A stretch of 64,000 bases of DNA from an uncultured Eubacterium sp. Its GTDB lineage: Bacteria; Bacillota; Clostridia; Lachnospirales; Lachnospiraceae. The notes under the pieces are model-generated. The model had not been told where the DNA came from. It did no database searches and worked only from the letters and a program-made list of their open reading frames with translations. This document shows, in pieces, positions 8,822-18,160 of this stretch. The translations under genes and the position numbers were made by a program. The DNA is taken from positions 1 to 64,000 of the forward strand of contig CAKRDZ010000015.1 of the NCBI GenBank assembly GCA_934316845.1, in the 5' to 3' direction. The stretch's first letter is position 1. Each line of letters begins with the position of its first letter.

Positions 8822-10021
8822 ATGGCAGAAAAAGAACGATATTCTACCGGTGAATTTGCGAAAAAAGCAAATGTATCCATTCGTACGATACACTTTTATG
8901 AAAAAAAAGGATTGATCCATCCGCTTGAAATCGCGGACAATGGATATCGTTATTATGGGGAGCAGGAATTTGCGCGTCTGCAGCGGATCCTGACACTCAA
9001 GATCCTTGGATTTTCGCTGGAAGAGATCCAGGCACTCTCGCTGAATGAGACAGATTCCGATTATCTGCAGCAGTCGCTTGAACAGCAGCGTTTTCTGATG
9101 CAGCGAAAGATACGCTATCTCCAGATGGTGGAAAAAGCGCTGGGAGAGGTGTCTGCGAAGCTGTCGCAGGAAAACAAGCCAAATTGGGAGGAGATCACCA
9201 AACTGATCCGTATTGCGAATATGGACCGCGAACTTGTCGAACAGTACAAAAATGGGACGAATATCAATGCCCGCATCCGTCTGCATCATTTGTATTCGCA
9301 AAATCCACAGAGCTGGTTTTCGTGGATCTTCGACCAGATCGGGCGGAAATATATGAAGCATGTGCTGGAACTTGGATGCGGCACGGGGCAGTTTTGGAAA
9401 GAGAACTGGAAAAAAATTCCAAAAGAATCCCACATTCATCTTACGGATATTTCGCCGGGAATGTTGGAAGACAGCCGTAAAAATCTGAATCTCGCAGAGA
9501 AAGAAAACCGGTTTTCGTTTGACATTGCCGATGCCTGTTCGATTCCGGCGGAGGATGACAGCTTTGATCTGGTGGTCGCAAATTTCATGCTGTTTTACGT
9601 AAAAGACCAGAAAAAGGCATTTTCAGAGATTTGCCGGGTGTTAAAAAAAGACGGAATTTTTGTATGTGCTACGTATGGCGCCCGTCATATGGCAGAGATT
9701 GAGGATCTTGTGCAGTCCTATCAGCCAAAGATCCATCTGTCCGAGATCAAATTGTATGATGTCTTTGGACTGGAAAATGGGAAGCAGAAGATGGCACCGT
9801 ATTTTTCGGAGATCGAAAAGCGCGAGTATGAGGATTCTCTTGTGGTAACGGAAGTCCAGCCGCTTCTTGATTATATCCTGTCCTGTCATGGCAACCAGAA
9901 AGAATACCTGGTCAAAGAGTATGACAGTTTTGTCGCGTATGTGCAGAAAAAGATGCAGCAAAAGGGAACCATTAACATTACAAAACAAGCGGGAATATTT
10001 ATTGCGAAACCGCGCAAATAA
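8822..10021 (+). CDS. MerR-family regulator fused to a SAM-dependent methyltransferase
   Basis: 399 residues in two parts. Residues about 7-75 form a MerR winged helix (YSTGEFAKKANVSIRTIHFY), followed by the usual coiled coil (80-115). From about 170 a class I methyltransferase begins, with motif I VLELGCGTG at 181-189 and an acidic LTDISPGML after strand 2. MerR proteins normally carry an effector-binding domain here, so the methyltransferase is either the sensor (binding SAM or substrate) or an enzyme targeted to DNA. ATG 8822 follows GGGGAGG. The promoter just upstream has MerR architecture. A detoxification role is plausible, the substrate unknown. Confidence 0.88.
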   Translation: MAEKERYSTGEFAKKANVSIRTIHFYEKKGLIHPLEIADNGYRYYGEQEFARLQRILTLKILGFSLEEIQALSLNETDSDYLQQSLEQQRFLMQRKIRYLQMVEKALGEVSAKLSQENKPNWEEITKLIRIANMDRELVEQYKNGTNINARIRLHHLYSQNPQSWFSWIFDQIGRKYMKHVLELGCGTGQFWKENWKKIPKESHIHLTDISPGMLEDSRKNLNLAEKENRFSFDIADACSIPAEDDSFDLVVANFMLFYVKDQKKAFSEICRVLKKDGIFVCATYGARHMAEIEDLVQSYQPKIHLSEIKLYDVFGLENGKQKMAPYFSEIEKREYEDSLVVTEVQPLLDYILSCHGNQKEYLVKEYDSFVAYVQKKMQQKGTINITKQAGIFIAKPRK

Positions 10022-10042
10022 TAAAAGTGGAGGAAATTGAAC

Positions 10043-11071
10043 ATGAAAATTATTGTAACCGGAGGAGCCGGATTTATTGGAGGAAATTTCGTACATCATA
10101 TGGTAAATAAGTATCCGGACTATGAGATCATCAACCTGGATCTTTTGACCTATGCGGGAAACCTCGAAACATTAAAACCGGTTGAAAATAAACCGAATTA
10201 TAAATTTGTCCGCGGGGATATCGCCGACCGTAAATTCATTATGGATCTTTTTGAAAAAGAACGCCCGGACATCGTAGTAAACTTCGCGGCAGAAAGCCAC
10301 GTAGACCGTTCGATTACGGATCCGGGAATCTTTGTACAGACCAATGTACTCGGAACCCAGGTTCTTTTGGATGCGTCCAAAGAGTATGGTGTGAAACGTT
10401 ATCATCAGGTATCTACCGATGAAGTATACGGCGATCTGCCACTTGACAGACCGGATCTTTTCTTCCACGAAGATACGCCGATCCACACATCCAGCCCATA
10501 TTCATCCAGTAAGGCAAGTGCGGATCTTTTTGTCCTTGCTTACCACCGTACGTATGGACTGCCTGTGACAATTTCGCGCTGCTCCAATAACTACGGACCG
10601 TATCATTTCCCTGAAAAACTGATCCCGCTTATCATTTCCCGCGCCCTTGCCGACGAAAAACTTCCGGTTTACGGAAAAGGCGAAAATGTACGCGACTGGC
10701 TTCATGTATCGGATCATTGCGAAGCGATCGATCTGATCATCCACAAAGGACGTGTCGGTGAAGTTTATAATGTCGGAGGACACAACGAGCGCACCAATCT
10801 GGAAGTTGTGAAAACGATTTTGAAAGCACTTGATAAGCCGGAAAGCCTGATCGAATTTGTAACCGATCGTCCGGGACACGATCTCCGCTATGCGATCGAT
10901 CCGACAAAACTGGAGACAGAACTTGGCTGGAAACCAAAATATACCTTTGAGACAGGAATCAAACAGACGATCCAGTGGTATCTGGATAACGAGGAATGGT
11001 GGCAGAATATCATCAGCGGTGAGTATGCCAATTATTTTGATAAAATGTACGGAAAGGAACTGGCAGAATGA
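10043..11071 (+). CDS. rfbB: dTDP-glucose 4,6-dehydratase
   Basis: Short-chain dehydrogenase/reductase that converts dTDP-glucose to dTDP-4-keto-6-deoxyglucose, the second step toward dTDP-L-rhamnose for cell-wall polysaccharide. The NAD site is TGGAGFIGG at the N-terminus; the catalytic region STDEVYGD and the YSSSK (YxxxK) motif are intact. 342 residues from ATG 10043, chosen because GGAGG at 10029-10033 sits 9 nt upstream; an in-frame TTG at 10037 is too close. It overlaps rfbD by ATGA. The nucleotidyltransferase and epimerase genes (rfbA, rfbC) are not in this window. Confidence 0.95.
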   Translation: MKIIVTGGAGFIGGNFVHHMVNKYPDYEIINLDLLTYAGNLETLKPVENKPNYKFVRGDIADRKFIMDLFEKERPDIVVNFAAESHVDRSITDPGIFVQTNVLGTQVLLDASKEYGVKRYHQVSTDEVYGDLPLDRPDLFFHEDTPIHTSSPYSSSKASADLFVLAYHRTYGLPVTISRCSNNYGPYHFPEKLIPLIISRALADEKLPVYGKGENVRDWLHVSDHCEAIDLIIHKGRVGEVYNVGGHNERTNLEVVKTILKALDKPESLIEFVTDRPGHDLRYAIDPTKLETELGWKPKYTFETGIKQTIQWYLDNEEWWQNIISGEYANYFDKMYGKELAE

Positions 11072-11949
11072 AAGTATTAGTAACAGGTGTCAAAGGGCAG
11101 CTGGGATATGACGTCGTACGAGAGTTGGAAAAACGCGGTCATACTGCCGTTGGCGTGGACATCGACGAGATGGACATTACCGATGCCGCAGCAGTAGAGC
11201 GTGTCTTAACGGAAACACAGCCGGAGGCAGTGATACACTGCAGTGCATTTACTGCGGTTGACCGGGCAGAAGATGAGACGGAAATCTGCCGCAGAGTCAA
11301 TGTAGAAGGTACGGAAAATATTGCCAAAACCTGTAAAAAACTCGACTGCAAGATGCTCTATCTGAGTACCGATTACATCTTTTCCGGCGACGGAGAAAGA
11401 CCGTGGGAGCCGGATGACGAGGCTTCCCCGCTCAATGCTTATGGACAGAGCAAATACGACGGAGAGCTGGCACTCAAAAAGTATGTGGAAAAATATTTTA
11501 TTGTCCGTATTTCCTGGGTATTTGGAATCAATGGCAATAATTTTATCAAAACAATGCTCCGCCTTGGCAGAGAAAATGGTGCGGTTAAGGTGGTTGATGA
11601 CCAGATCGGTTCGCCGACGTATACGTATGATCTTTCCCGCCTGCTTGTGGATATGATCGAAAGTGACCGCTATGGCGCTTACCACGCGACGAATGAAGGA
11701 ATTTGCAGCTGGTATGAATTTGCCAAAGAGATCTTCCGCGCAGCCGGTATGAATGACGTTTCTGTGACGCCGGTTAAGAGTGGAGAATTTCCGGTAAAGG
11801 CAAAACGGCCAAAAAACAGCCGGATGAGCAAGGAAAAACTCGTCGCAAACGGTTTTACCCTGCTTCCGGCCTGGCAGGATGCAGTAGTTAGATATATGAA
11901 AGAACTTGAAGTGTTCGAAAATGCGAATGAGGGCGGTGGGGAGCCCTGA
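11068..11949 (+). CDS. rfbD: dTDP-4-dehydrorhamnose reductase
   Basis: NAD(P)H-dependent reductase for the last step to dTDP-L-rhamnose. The nucleotide-binding loop is TGVKGQLG at the N-terminus, with STDYIFSG and YGQSK (YxxxK catalytic pair) following. 293 residues, normal for the family. The ATG overlaps the rfbB stop codon by four bases (ATGA), so the two enzymes are translationally coupled. The stop codon lies inside a palindrome, 14 nt from the end of the convergent penicillin-binding protein gene. Confidence 0.94.
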   Translation: MKVLVTGVKGQLGYDVVRELEKRGHTAVGVDIDEMDITDAAAVERVLTETQPEAVIHCSAFTAVDRAEDETEICRRVNVEGTENIAKTCKKLDCKMLYLSTDYIFSGDGERPWEPDDEASPLNAYGQSKYDGELALKKYVEKYFIVRISWVFGINGNNFIKTMLRLGRENGAVKVVDDQIGSPTYTYDLSRLLVDMIESDRYGAYHATNEGICSWYEFAKEIFRAAGMNDVSVTPVKSGEFPVKAKRPKNSRMSKEKLVANGFTLLPAWQDAVVRYMKELEVFENANEGGGEP

Positions 11950-11963
11950 ATAGTTACTATTCA
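11947..11963. other. 17-nt palindrome between convergent genes
   Basis: TGAATAGT-T-ACTATTCA: perfect 8-nt arms around one base. It includes the end of the rfbD stop codon and fills the whole gap to the stop of the convergent PBP gene. It has no T-run, so it is not a classical terminator. Confidence 0.5.
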
Positions 11964-14384
11964 TTAATGAACGGAACAAGTTTCTTCCGGTACAGTTCCC
12001 TTGGCAAAATATTCCTTTTTGCTTCGGGAACTGTAGTGGTTTTCAGCCAGTGGTTTTCCGCATACCGTGCATGTCCGCACGGCAACGACGGAAGATGGCA
12101 TCGTAAATTTCGCTTTTTCATCTTTATGTTTTTTGCTCAATTTTTCCATAATTGCTTTCCAGATTGCTTTATGATAGGTTGTGTTGCTCTGCTTTTCACC
12201 GGCATCGTAACCGCCCCAGATCCCGGCGGTAAGATACGGCGTATAGCCGACAAACCACAAGTCCTTATTTCCGGTGGAAGTTCCGGTCTTTCCGGCAACC
12301 GGTACGTTGATCCCGCGCAGTTTGAGAGCGGTTCCGGTACCCGAATTTACGACATCCTGCATCGCGCTCGTAAGAAGGAAAGCTGTCGAATCTTTCATTA
12401 CCTGTTTGCTGGAAGAAGTTGTCACGACTGTTACGTCATTTCCTTTTTTGTCCTGCGTTTTTGTTACGACAGGTGTCTTGTCGAGCAGGACATTTCCGTC
12501 ATGGTCGATAATTTTTGTATAAAACGTCGCTTTGTTGTAGACGCCTCCGTTGGCAATGCTTGCAAAGGCAGTTGTCAATTCCAGATTGGAGACACCCTTT
12601 GTCAATCCACCGAGCGCCATCGGAAGGGAGATATCGCTGTAGATCTTTCCGCTTGCGTCGGTATAACTTTCGACGAGCGAGGTAAATCCAAGGTTCAGCA
12701 GATAATCATAACCGACTTTTGGTGTTACCTGTTCCAGGGTTTTGACGGCGATGACATTCATGGAATCTGCGATGGCTTTGCGGATCGTCACTGTACCACG
12801 GTAGCCGCGATACCAGTTTTTTACAAGCCGCTTCGTGCCCGGATAATAATAGGGTTCGTCTTTCTGCTGTGTTGCCAGTGTCATGCCTGCGGTATCCAGT
12901 GCAGGCAGATACGTGGACAGGACTTTGTACGTAGAACCCGGCTGGCGCAGGGATGTGCTTGCGCGGTTTAACGTACGGCTGGCAGTTTTCTTCCCACGTC
13001 CGCCACAGATGGCTTTGACCTGTCCGGTCTTTTGATCCATTACAACAAAAGAAACCTGCGGCTGGATGACAAAGTCCGTTTTTTCGCCTTCTACTTTGCA
13101 TCCGTTGCCTTTTGACATCGCTTTCTTGTATATTTTAATATACTGATTTGCTTTCTTTTTGTCGGTGTAATATAGTGGGATTTTTTTCTTTTTCTTTTGG
13201 GCAAACCAGTTTTTCATCGTGCCGGCATTGTAATTGTGTGCGACACCCTTGGCATCGGTTACGGTGAGCTGGTAATTGAGCTGGTACGTAGAGCCGGCCG
13301 GATAATACGAAGGATTGTTGATCACCTTGTCGCAGACTTTCTGGATGGAAGCATCCTGTGTCGTATAAATTGTCAGTCCGCCGCGGTACAAGGCATTGTA
13401 AGCCTGTGTTTCCGTATATCCCAGCTCATTTTTCATGTCCGAGATCACCTGGTCGATCAAAGCATCCGTAAAATAAGAAGTGGTCGTCTGTGTGGCCGCG
13501 GTTTCTTTGTTTACGGCTTTGATGCGGGCATACACTTTGTCTGCCATGGCTTTTTCATATTCGTCGGAAGTGATATAACCCTGTTCTTTCATATAAGTAA
13601 GGATTGTCGTCCGTTTTTTGGCATTTCGCTTTGGATGAGTGATCGGATTGTAACCTGCCGGGTTCTGGGTGATCCCTGCAAGGACTGCCGACTCGGATAT
13701 GGTCAGTTCCGATACATCTTTATCAAAGTAGCGCTTGGCGGCTGCCTGAACGCCGAGTGTATTTTGTCCGAGATTGATCGTGTTCAGATAATATTCCAAA
13801 ATCTGTTCTTTCGACAGACGGTTTTCCAGCTGGATAGCAAGGTACTGTTCCTGTACCTTTCGTTCCAGTTTCTGGACAAAAGTAGCTTCTTCGCCCCCGT
13901 TAAATACCTGGTTTTTAAGGAGCTGCTGTGTCAGTGTACTGGCACCTTGGTGAAATTCGCCACCATTGGTCAGGCCGCTGAATGTCGCACGGAAGATTCC
14001 CTGCAGGTCAATTCCGTCATGCACCCAGAAACGCTCGTCCTCAATGGCGACAAAGGCATTCTGCAGGTGCTTCGGAATGGTATCCAGCGTCGCATACTGG
14101 CGGTTCGCTTCTTTTCCCACAAGGGTCTGTATCGTCTTTCCCCTGCTGTTTAAGATCGTTGTTGCATAGCCATCCGGGATGACGTTGATCGAGTCAATGC
14201 CCGGCGCCGTCTCCATGAGTCCATTTACGATGCCGGATATCCCGCTGAGTCCGATCGCAGCGATGACAACCAGTGAGATCAGTACGATGCGCGCGGCCAT
14301 GACTTTACATTTATTCAAACGGTGTGTGGCAGGAGATTTGAGTTTTTTCGCCCGCTCTACCGTATTTCTTTGGCTGAAATTCAT
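11964..14384 (-). CDS. Class A penicillin-binding protein (bifunctional transglycosylase/transpeptidase)
   Basis: Membrane-anchored peptidoglycan synthase of 806 residues. A cytoplasmic basic segment is followed by one transmembrane helix (about residues 30-52). The GT51 glycosyltransferase domain shows EDERFWVHDGI, GASTLTQQLLKN and a YYLNTINLG segment. The penicillin-binding transpeptidase domain has the active-site STYK near 484, SMN near 540 and KTGTS near 697. The C-terminus carries a short Cys pair (CTVCGK) of unknown role. The ribosome binding site AAAGGATGG precedes the ATG. The gene opposes the rhamnose genes. Which pbp paralogue this is cannot be decided. Confidence 0.95.
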   Translation of the reverse strand: MNFSQRNTVERAKKLKSPATHRLNKCKVMAARIVLISLVVIAAIGLSGISGIVNGLMETAPGIDSINVIPDGYATTILNSRGKTIQTLVGKEANRQYATLDTIPKHLQNAFVAIEDERFWVHDGIDLQGIFRATFSGLTNGGEFHQGASTLTQQLLKNQVFNGGEEATFVQKLERKVQEQYLAIQLENRLSKEQILEYYLNTINLGQNTLGVQAAAKRYFDKDVSELTISESAVLAGITQNPAGYNPITHPKRNAKKRTTILTYMKEQGYITSDEYEKAMADKVYARIKAVNKETAATQTTTSYFTDALIDQVISDMKNELGYTETQAYNALYRGGLTIYTTQDASIQKVCDKVINNPSYYPAGSTYQLNYQLTVTDAKGVAHNYNAGTMKNWFAQKKKKKIPLYYTDKKKANQYIKIYKKAMSKGNGCKVEGEKTDFVIQPQVSFVVMDQKTGQVKAICGGRGKKTASRTLNRASTSLRQPGSTYKVLSTYLPALDTAGMTLATQQKDEPYYYPGTKRLVKNWYRGYRGTVTIRKAIADSMNVIAVKTLEQVTPKVGYDYLLNLGFTSLVESYTDASGKIYSDISLPMALGGLTKGVSNLELTTAFASIANGGVYNKATFYTKIIDHDGNVLLDKTPVVTKTQDKKGNDVTVVTTSSSKQVMKDSTAFLLTSAMQDVVNSGTGTALKLRGINVPVAGKTGTSTGNKDLWFVGYTPYLTAGIWGGYDAGEKQSNTTYHKAIWKAIMEKLSKKHKDEKAKFTMPSSVVAVRTCTVCGKPLAENHYSSRSKKEYFAKGTVPEETCSVH

Positions 14385-14446
14385 AGAAATGATCCATCCT
14401 TTCTAAAATTTTTTTCGATCCTTTTCTTATAGTATACCAAAAAGTC

Positions 14447-14475
14447 TTGCAAAGGGGAAGAAAAATTAGTACACT
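14447..14475 (+). promoter_or_regulatory. Promoter before yigZ
   Basis: TTGCAA (14447-14452), 17-nt spacer, TACACT (14470-14475), about 30 nt before the yigZ start and divergent from the PBP gene. Confidence 0.55.
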
Positions 14476-14504
14476 ATTGTAAAAGGGGCGAAAGGATAAT
14501 GGAT

Positions 14505-15137
14505 ATGCCAGAAGCGATAAAGATGATATATCAGGGCGGAAACGCCGAAGTAATAGAAAAAAAATCCCGTTTTATCGGAGAAATCTATCCCATCGGATCC
14601 GAAGAAGAAGCACAAAATATCGTAAATCAGATCCGGAAAAAACATTACGACGCCAGACATCACTGCTTTGCGTATGTGCTTGGCGAAAAAAATGAAGTGG
14701 AGCGGTGCAGTGATGACGGAGAGCCGTCGGGAACCGCTGGAAGACCGATGTTAGATCTGCTTGTGGGAGCCGGGGTACATGATGCCCTTGCCGTCGTGAC
14801 GAGATATTTTGGCGGCACGCTGCTTGGAACCGGCGGTCTTGTACGGGCGTATTCGGCGGCGACGAAAGAAGCACTGGAAAATTGTGAGATCCGGCAGAAA
14901 GAGGCCGGTTACCGCTTAATCATAAGTACCGATTATGTCGACCTTGGTAAAATCCAATATTTGGCAGCTGCAAGAGAACTGAAAGAAGAAAATGTCGATT
15001 ACGGAGAAAATGTGTCGATCACGTACGAGGTTCCCGAGAGAGAAATTCAGGCATTTGAAAAAGAACTGGTTGACAAAACCGGAGGAAAATGTAAGATAGA
15101 TAGAGGAAATAAAATATGGATCTACTCGAATATATGA
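14505..15137 (+). CDS. yigZ: YigZ/IMPACT-family protein
   Basis: Member of the conserved UPF0029/IMPACT family, whose relatives affect translation and Gcn2-type signalling; the bacterial role is unsettled. The N-terminal domain has the family hallmarks KKSRFIG, the DDGEPSGTAG stretch and RYFGGTLLGTGGLVRAY. A ferredoxin-like C-terminal domain (DUF1949) follows. About 210 residues. Two ATGs (14499 and 14505) are in frame; AAAGGA at 14491-14496 leaves a normal 8-nt gap only for 14505, so that start is preferred. The end overlaps rarA by 22 nt. Confidence 0.92.
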   Translation: MPEAIKMIYQGGNAEVIEKKSRFIGEIYPIGSEEEAQNIVNQIRKKHYDARHHCFAYVLGEKNEVERCSDDGEPSGTAGRPMLDLLVGAGVHDALAVVTRYFGGTLLGTGGLVRAYSAATKEALENCEIRQKEAGYRLIISTDYVDLGKIQYLAAARELKEENVDYGENVSITYEVPEREIQAFEKELVDKTGGKCKIDRGNKIWIYSNI

Positions 15138-16453
15138 ATGAAAAAAATAAGGAAAAAGAGTCTCCGCTCGCTTCGCGCCTTCGTCCGACGACGCTGGATG
15201 AAGTGGTGGGGCAGGAGCATATCATCGGGAAGGATAAATTGTTATACCGTGCCATCAAGGCGGATAAGCTGAGCTCCATCCTGTTGTATGGCCCACCGGG
15301 AACCGGAAAGACGACACTTGCCAAAGTGATCGCGGCGACGACAAAAGCGGAATTTCTGCAGATCAATGCGACTTCTGCCGGAAAAAAAGATATGGAAGAA
15401 GTGGTCGCGAAAGCGAAGGAAAACCGCGGTATGTACGGCAAAAAGACGATTTTGTTTATTGACGAGATTCACCGCTTCAATAAAGGGCAGCAGGATTATC
15501 TGCTTCCGTTTGTCGAGGACGGAACGATCATTTTGATCGGCGCAACGACGGAAAATCCGTATTTTGAGGTAAATGGGGCGTTGATTTCCCGCTCGATCAT
15601 CTTTGAACTCCATCCGCTCTCCAAAGAAAATATCAAAGCTCTTTTGACACGGGCGGTTACTGATGTGGAAAAAGGGCTTGGCAGTTACCATGCCGAGATG
15701 GACGAAGAAGCGCTTTCTTTTCTGGCGGAGATCAGTGGCGGAGATGCCCGCATGGCGCTCAATGCGATCGAACTTGGCGTCCTGACGACACCACGCGGCG
15801 AGGATGGAACGGTGCATATTACGCTCGAAGTAGCGCAGGAATGTATCCAGAAGCGGACGATTCGTTATGATAAGACCGGAGACAATCATTACGATACCAT
15901 TTCTGCGTTTATCAAAAGTATGCGGGGATCGGATCCCGATGCCGCCGTGTATTATCTGGCGAGAATGCTCTATGCCGGCGAAGATATCCGGTTTATCGCG
16001 CGCCGTATCATGATCTGTGCGGCAGAAGACGTGTCCAATGCGGATCCGCAGGCGCTCGTCGTAGCGACGGCGGCATCGCAGGCGGTCATGCAGCTTGGGA
16101 TGCCGGAAGCACGGATCATCCTTGCACAGGCAGCCACGTATGTGGCATGTGCGCCAAAGAGCAATTCGGCGATCATGGCGATCGACGATGCGATGGAATT
16201 TGTGAAAGCACATCCGGATTACAAAATTCCTTCCTATTTACAAGACGCGCATTATAAAGGGGCAGCCAAACTGGGACATGGAATCGGTTACAAATATGCC
16301 CACGATTACAAAAACCATTATGCCAGACAACAATATCTGCCGGATGCCTGCAAAGACAACCATTTTTATAATTTGTCTGATCAGGGTTATGAAAAAGAAC
16401 TCCAGGAACATTTGACACGTATCCGCAGAGAAAGTGAGGAAGACAATGACTGA
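15116..16453 (+). CDS. rarA: Replication-associated recombination protein A (AAA+ ATPase)
   Basis: Clamp-loader-like AAA+ ATPase (RarA/MgsA, WRNIP1 relative) that acts at stalled replication forks. Walker A GPPGTGKTT lies at residues 59-67, the Walker B region reads FIDEIHRFN, and the sensor region contains GATTENPYFEVN. The C-terminal MgsA tetramerization domain includes PDYKIPSYLQD. 445 residues, normal length. GAGG at 15103-15106 precedes ATG 15116 inside the yigZ end. The 3' end overlaps the next small gene by 8 nt. Confidence 0.95.
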   Translation: MDLLEYMNEKNKEKESPLASRLRPTTLDEVVGQEHIIGKDKLLYRAIKADKLSSILLYGPPGTGKTTLAKVIAATTKAEFLQINATSAGKKDMEEVVAKAKENRGMYGKKTILFIDEIHRFNKGQQDYLLPFVEDGTIILIGATTENPYFEVNGALISRSIIFELHPLSKENIKALLTRAVTDVEKGLGSYHAEMDEEALSFLAEISGGDARMALNAIELGVLTTPRGEDGTVHITLEVAQECIQKRTIRYDKTGDNHYDTISAFIKSMRGSDPDAAVYYLARMLYAGEDIRFIARRIMICAAEDVSNADPQALVVATAASQAVMQLGMPEARIILAQAATYVACAPKSNSAIMAIDDAMEFVKAHPDYKIPSYLQDAHYKGAAKLGHGIGYKYAHDYKNHYARQQYLPDACKDNHFYNLSDQGYEKELQEHLTRIRRESEEDND

Positions 16454-16700
16454 TACAAAAAAAGAGCCAAAAAGCAGATATCCAAAATCCGTCCGAATTA
16501 TCGCGATGGCCGGAATCCTTCTTTTGCTCGCACTATATATTATTACACTGATCGCGGCACTGACGACGTCGCCACAGGCACCGGGGTTGTTTAAAGCCTG
16601 TCTGGGAGCATCCATCCTGCTTCCGATCGTCCTTTGGGGATATCTTCGTATCGCGATACTGCTGACACCGAAAAAAGATAAAGGAGAAGACAATGTTTGA
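16446..16700 (+). CDS. Small two-helix membrane protein
   Basis: 84 residues. A basic, polar N-terminus (TKKEPKSRYPKSVR) is followed by two predicted membrane helices, about residues 20-41 and 50-74, and an acidic-basic tail. No family is recognised. It sits between rarA and tgt with 8-nt overlaps on both sides, so its expression is coupled to both. ATG 16446 is preferred over a GTG at 16434 because GAGG at 16436-16439 fits it. Function unknown. Confidence 0.7.
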   Translation: MTDTKKEPKSRYPKSVRIIAMAGILLLLALYIITLIAALTTSPQAPGLFKACLGASILLPIVLWGYLRIAILLTPKKDKGEDNV

Positions 16701-17826
16701 GATAAAAGCCAGAGAGGGAAAGGCGCGGAGCGGAACCTTTCACACCCCGCATGGGGATATTCAGACGCCCGTATTTATGAATGTAGGAACCGTTGCAGCG
16801 ATCAAAGGTGCTGTTTCTACGATGGATCTGAAAGAGATCGGAACGCAGGTACAGCTGTCCAATACGTACCATCTTCATGTCAGACCGGGGGATGACGTCG
16901 TACGCAAGATGGGAGGCCTTCACAAATTCATGAACTGGGACCGCCCGATCCTTACGGACTCCGGCGGATTTCAGGTATTTTCCCTGGCGGGACTCCGCAA
17001 GATCAAAGAAGAAGGCGTTTATTTTAACTCGCACATTGACGGAAGAAAGATTTTCATGGGTCCGGAAGAAAGTATGCGGATCCAGTCCAATCTGGGATCG
17101 ACGATCGCGATGGCATTTGACGAATGTGCACCGCACCCAGCGACACGCGAGTATATGGAAGCGTCTGTCGCCCGTACGACACGCTGGCTGGAGCGCTGCA
17201 AACGTGAGATGGACCGCTTAAATTCTCTCCCGGATACGATCAATAAAGAGCAGATGCTTTTTGGGATCAATCAGGGAGGAACGTTTGAAGACATCCGTAT
17301 CGAGCACGCACAGCGGATTTCCGAACTGGATCTGCCGGGGTATTCGATCGGCGGACTGGCTGTCGGCGAGAGCCATGAAGAGATGTATCGCATACTTGAC
17401 GAGGTTGTGCCGCATCTGCCGGACAACAAACCGAGATATCTGATGGGCGTCGGAACGCCGGCGAATATATTGGAAAGTGTCGAGCGCGGCGTGGATTTCT
17501 TTGACTGTGTATATCCGGCGAGAAATGGCCGTCACGGACATGCATATACAAATTTTGGAAAAATGAATCTGATGAACAAACGCTTTGAGCTGGATGACCG
17601 TCCGATCGAGGAAGGATGCCGGTGTCCGGCGTGCCGCCATTACTCGCGCGCATACATTCGACACCTGCTCAAAGCGAAAGAAATGCTGGGACTTCGATTA
17701 TTAGTCTTGCATAATCTTTATTTTTATAATACAATGATGAGTGAGATTCGCGATGCGATCGAAGAGAATCGCTTTCAAGAATATAAGAAGAAAAAATTGG
17801 ATTCCATGGAATCTAATGAATACTAA
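16693..17826 (+). CDS. tgt: tRNA-guanine (queuine) transglycosylase
   Basis: Exchanges guanine-34 for preQ1 in tRNAs with GUN anticodons, part of queuosine synthesis. The active-site region DSGGFQVFS, the GGLAVGE substrate loop and the second catalytic region FDCVYPARNGRHG are present. The zinc site appears as CRCPAC followed by a downstream His. 377 residues, normal. It overlaps the small membrane protein by 8 nt and is followed 29 nt later by yajC, a common bacterial neighbour. Confidence 0.97.
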   Translation: MFEIKAREGKARSGTFHTPHGDIQTPVFMNVGTVAAIKGAVSTMDLKEIGTQVQLSNTYHLHVRPGDDVVRKMGGLHKFMNWDRPILTDSGGFQVFSLAGLRKIKEEGVYFNSHIDGRKIFMGPEESMRIQSNLGSTIAMAFDECAPHPATREYMEASVARTTRWLERCKREMDRLNSLPDTINKEQMLFGINQGGTFEDIRIEHAQRISELDLPGYSIGGLAVGESHEEMYRILDEVVPHLPDNKPRYLMGVGTPANILESVERGVDFFDCVYPARNGRHGHAYTNFGKMNLMNKRFELDDRPIEEGCRCPACRHYSRAYIRHLLKAKEMLGLRLLVLHNLYFYNTMMSEIRDAIEENRFQEYKKKKLDSMESNEY

Positions 17827-17855
17827 GTCTCGTAACAGAGCCAGGAGGTAAAGAA

Positions 17856-18131
17856 ATGGGAACAGTTGGAATGATCATTTATGTGGTAGTTATTATCGGT
17901 GTATTTTGGCTGATTGCGATCCGTCCACAGAAAAAGCAGGAAAAAGAACATCAGGCATTGATCGGTGGTCTTGCCGTTGGTGACAGTATCCTGACAACAA
18001 GCGGATTTTACGGCGTTGTGATCGATATGCCGGATGATAATGTCGTGATCGTAGAATTTGGAAATAACAAAAACTGCCGTATCCCTATGAAAAAGGATGC
18101 GATTGTAGAAGTACAGAAAGCAGAAGAATAA
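17856..18131 (+). CDS. yajC: Preprotein translocase subunit YajC
   Basis: 91-residue inner-membrane protein of the SecDF-YajC complex that assists Sec export. One N-terminal transmembrane helix (about 4-22) is followed by the conserved IRPQKKQEKEHQ and GDSILTTSGFYGVV stretches of the family. CAGGAGG precedes ATG 17856. The tgt-yajC order is widely conserved, usually followed by secD-secF, which are absent here. A strong terminator follows. Confidence 0.95.
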   Translation: MGTVGMIIYVVVIIGVFWLIAIRPQKKQEKEHQALIGGLAVGDSILTTSGFYGVVIDMPDDNVVIVEFGNNKNCRIPMKKDAIVEVQKAEE

Positions 18132-18160
18132 GACACAAAAGTCACATAAGACACAGTCTG

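Noticed and set aside
11967..14153. Long plus-strand frames opposite the penicillin-binding protein
   Set aside because: They are antisense shadows of a gene with complete transglycosylase and transpeptidase motifs.
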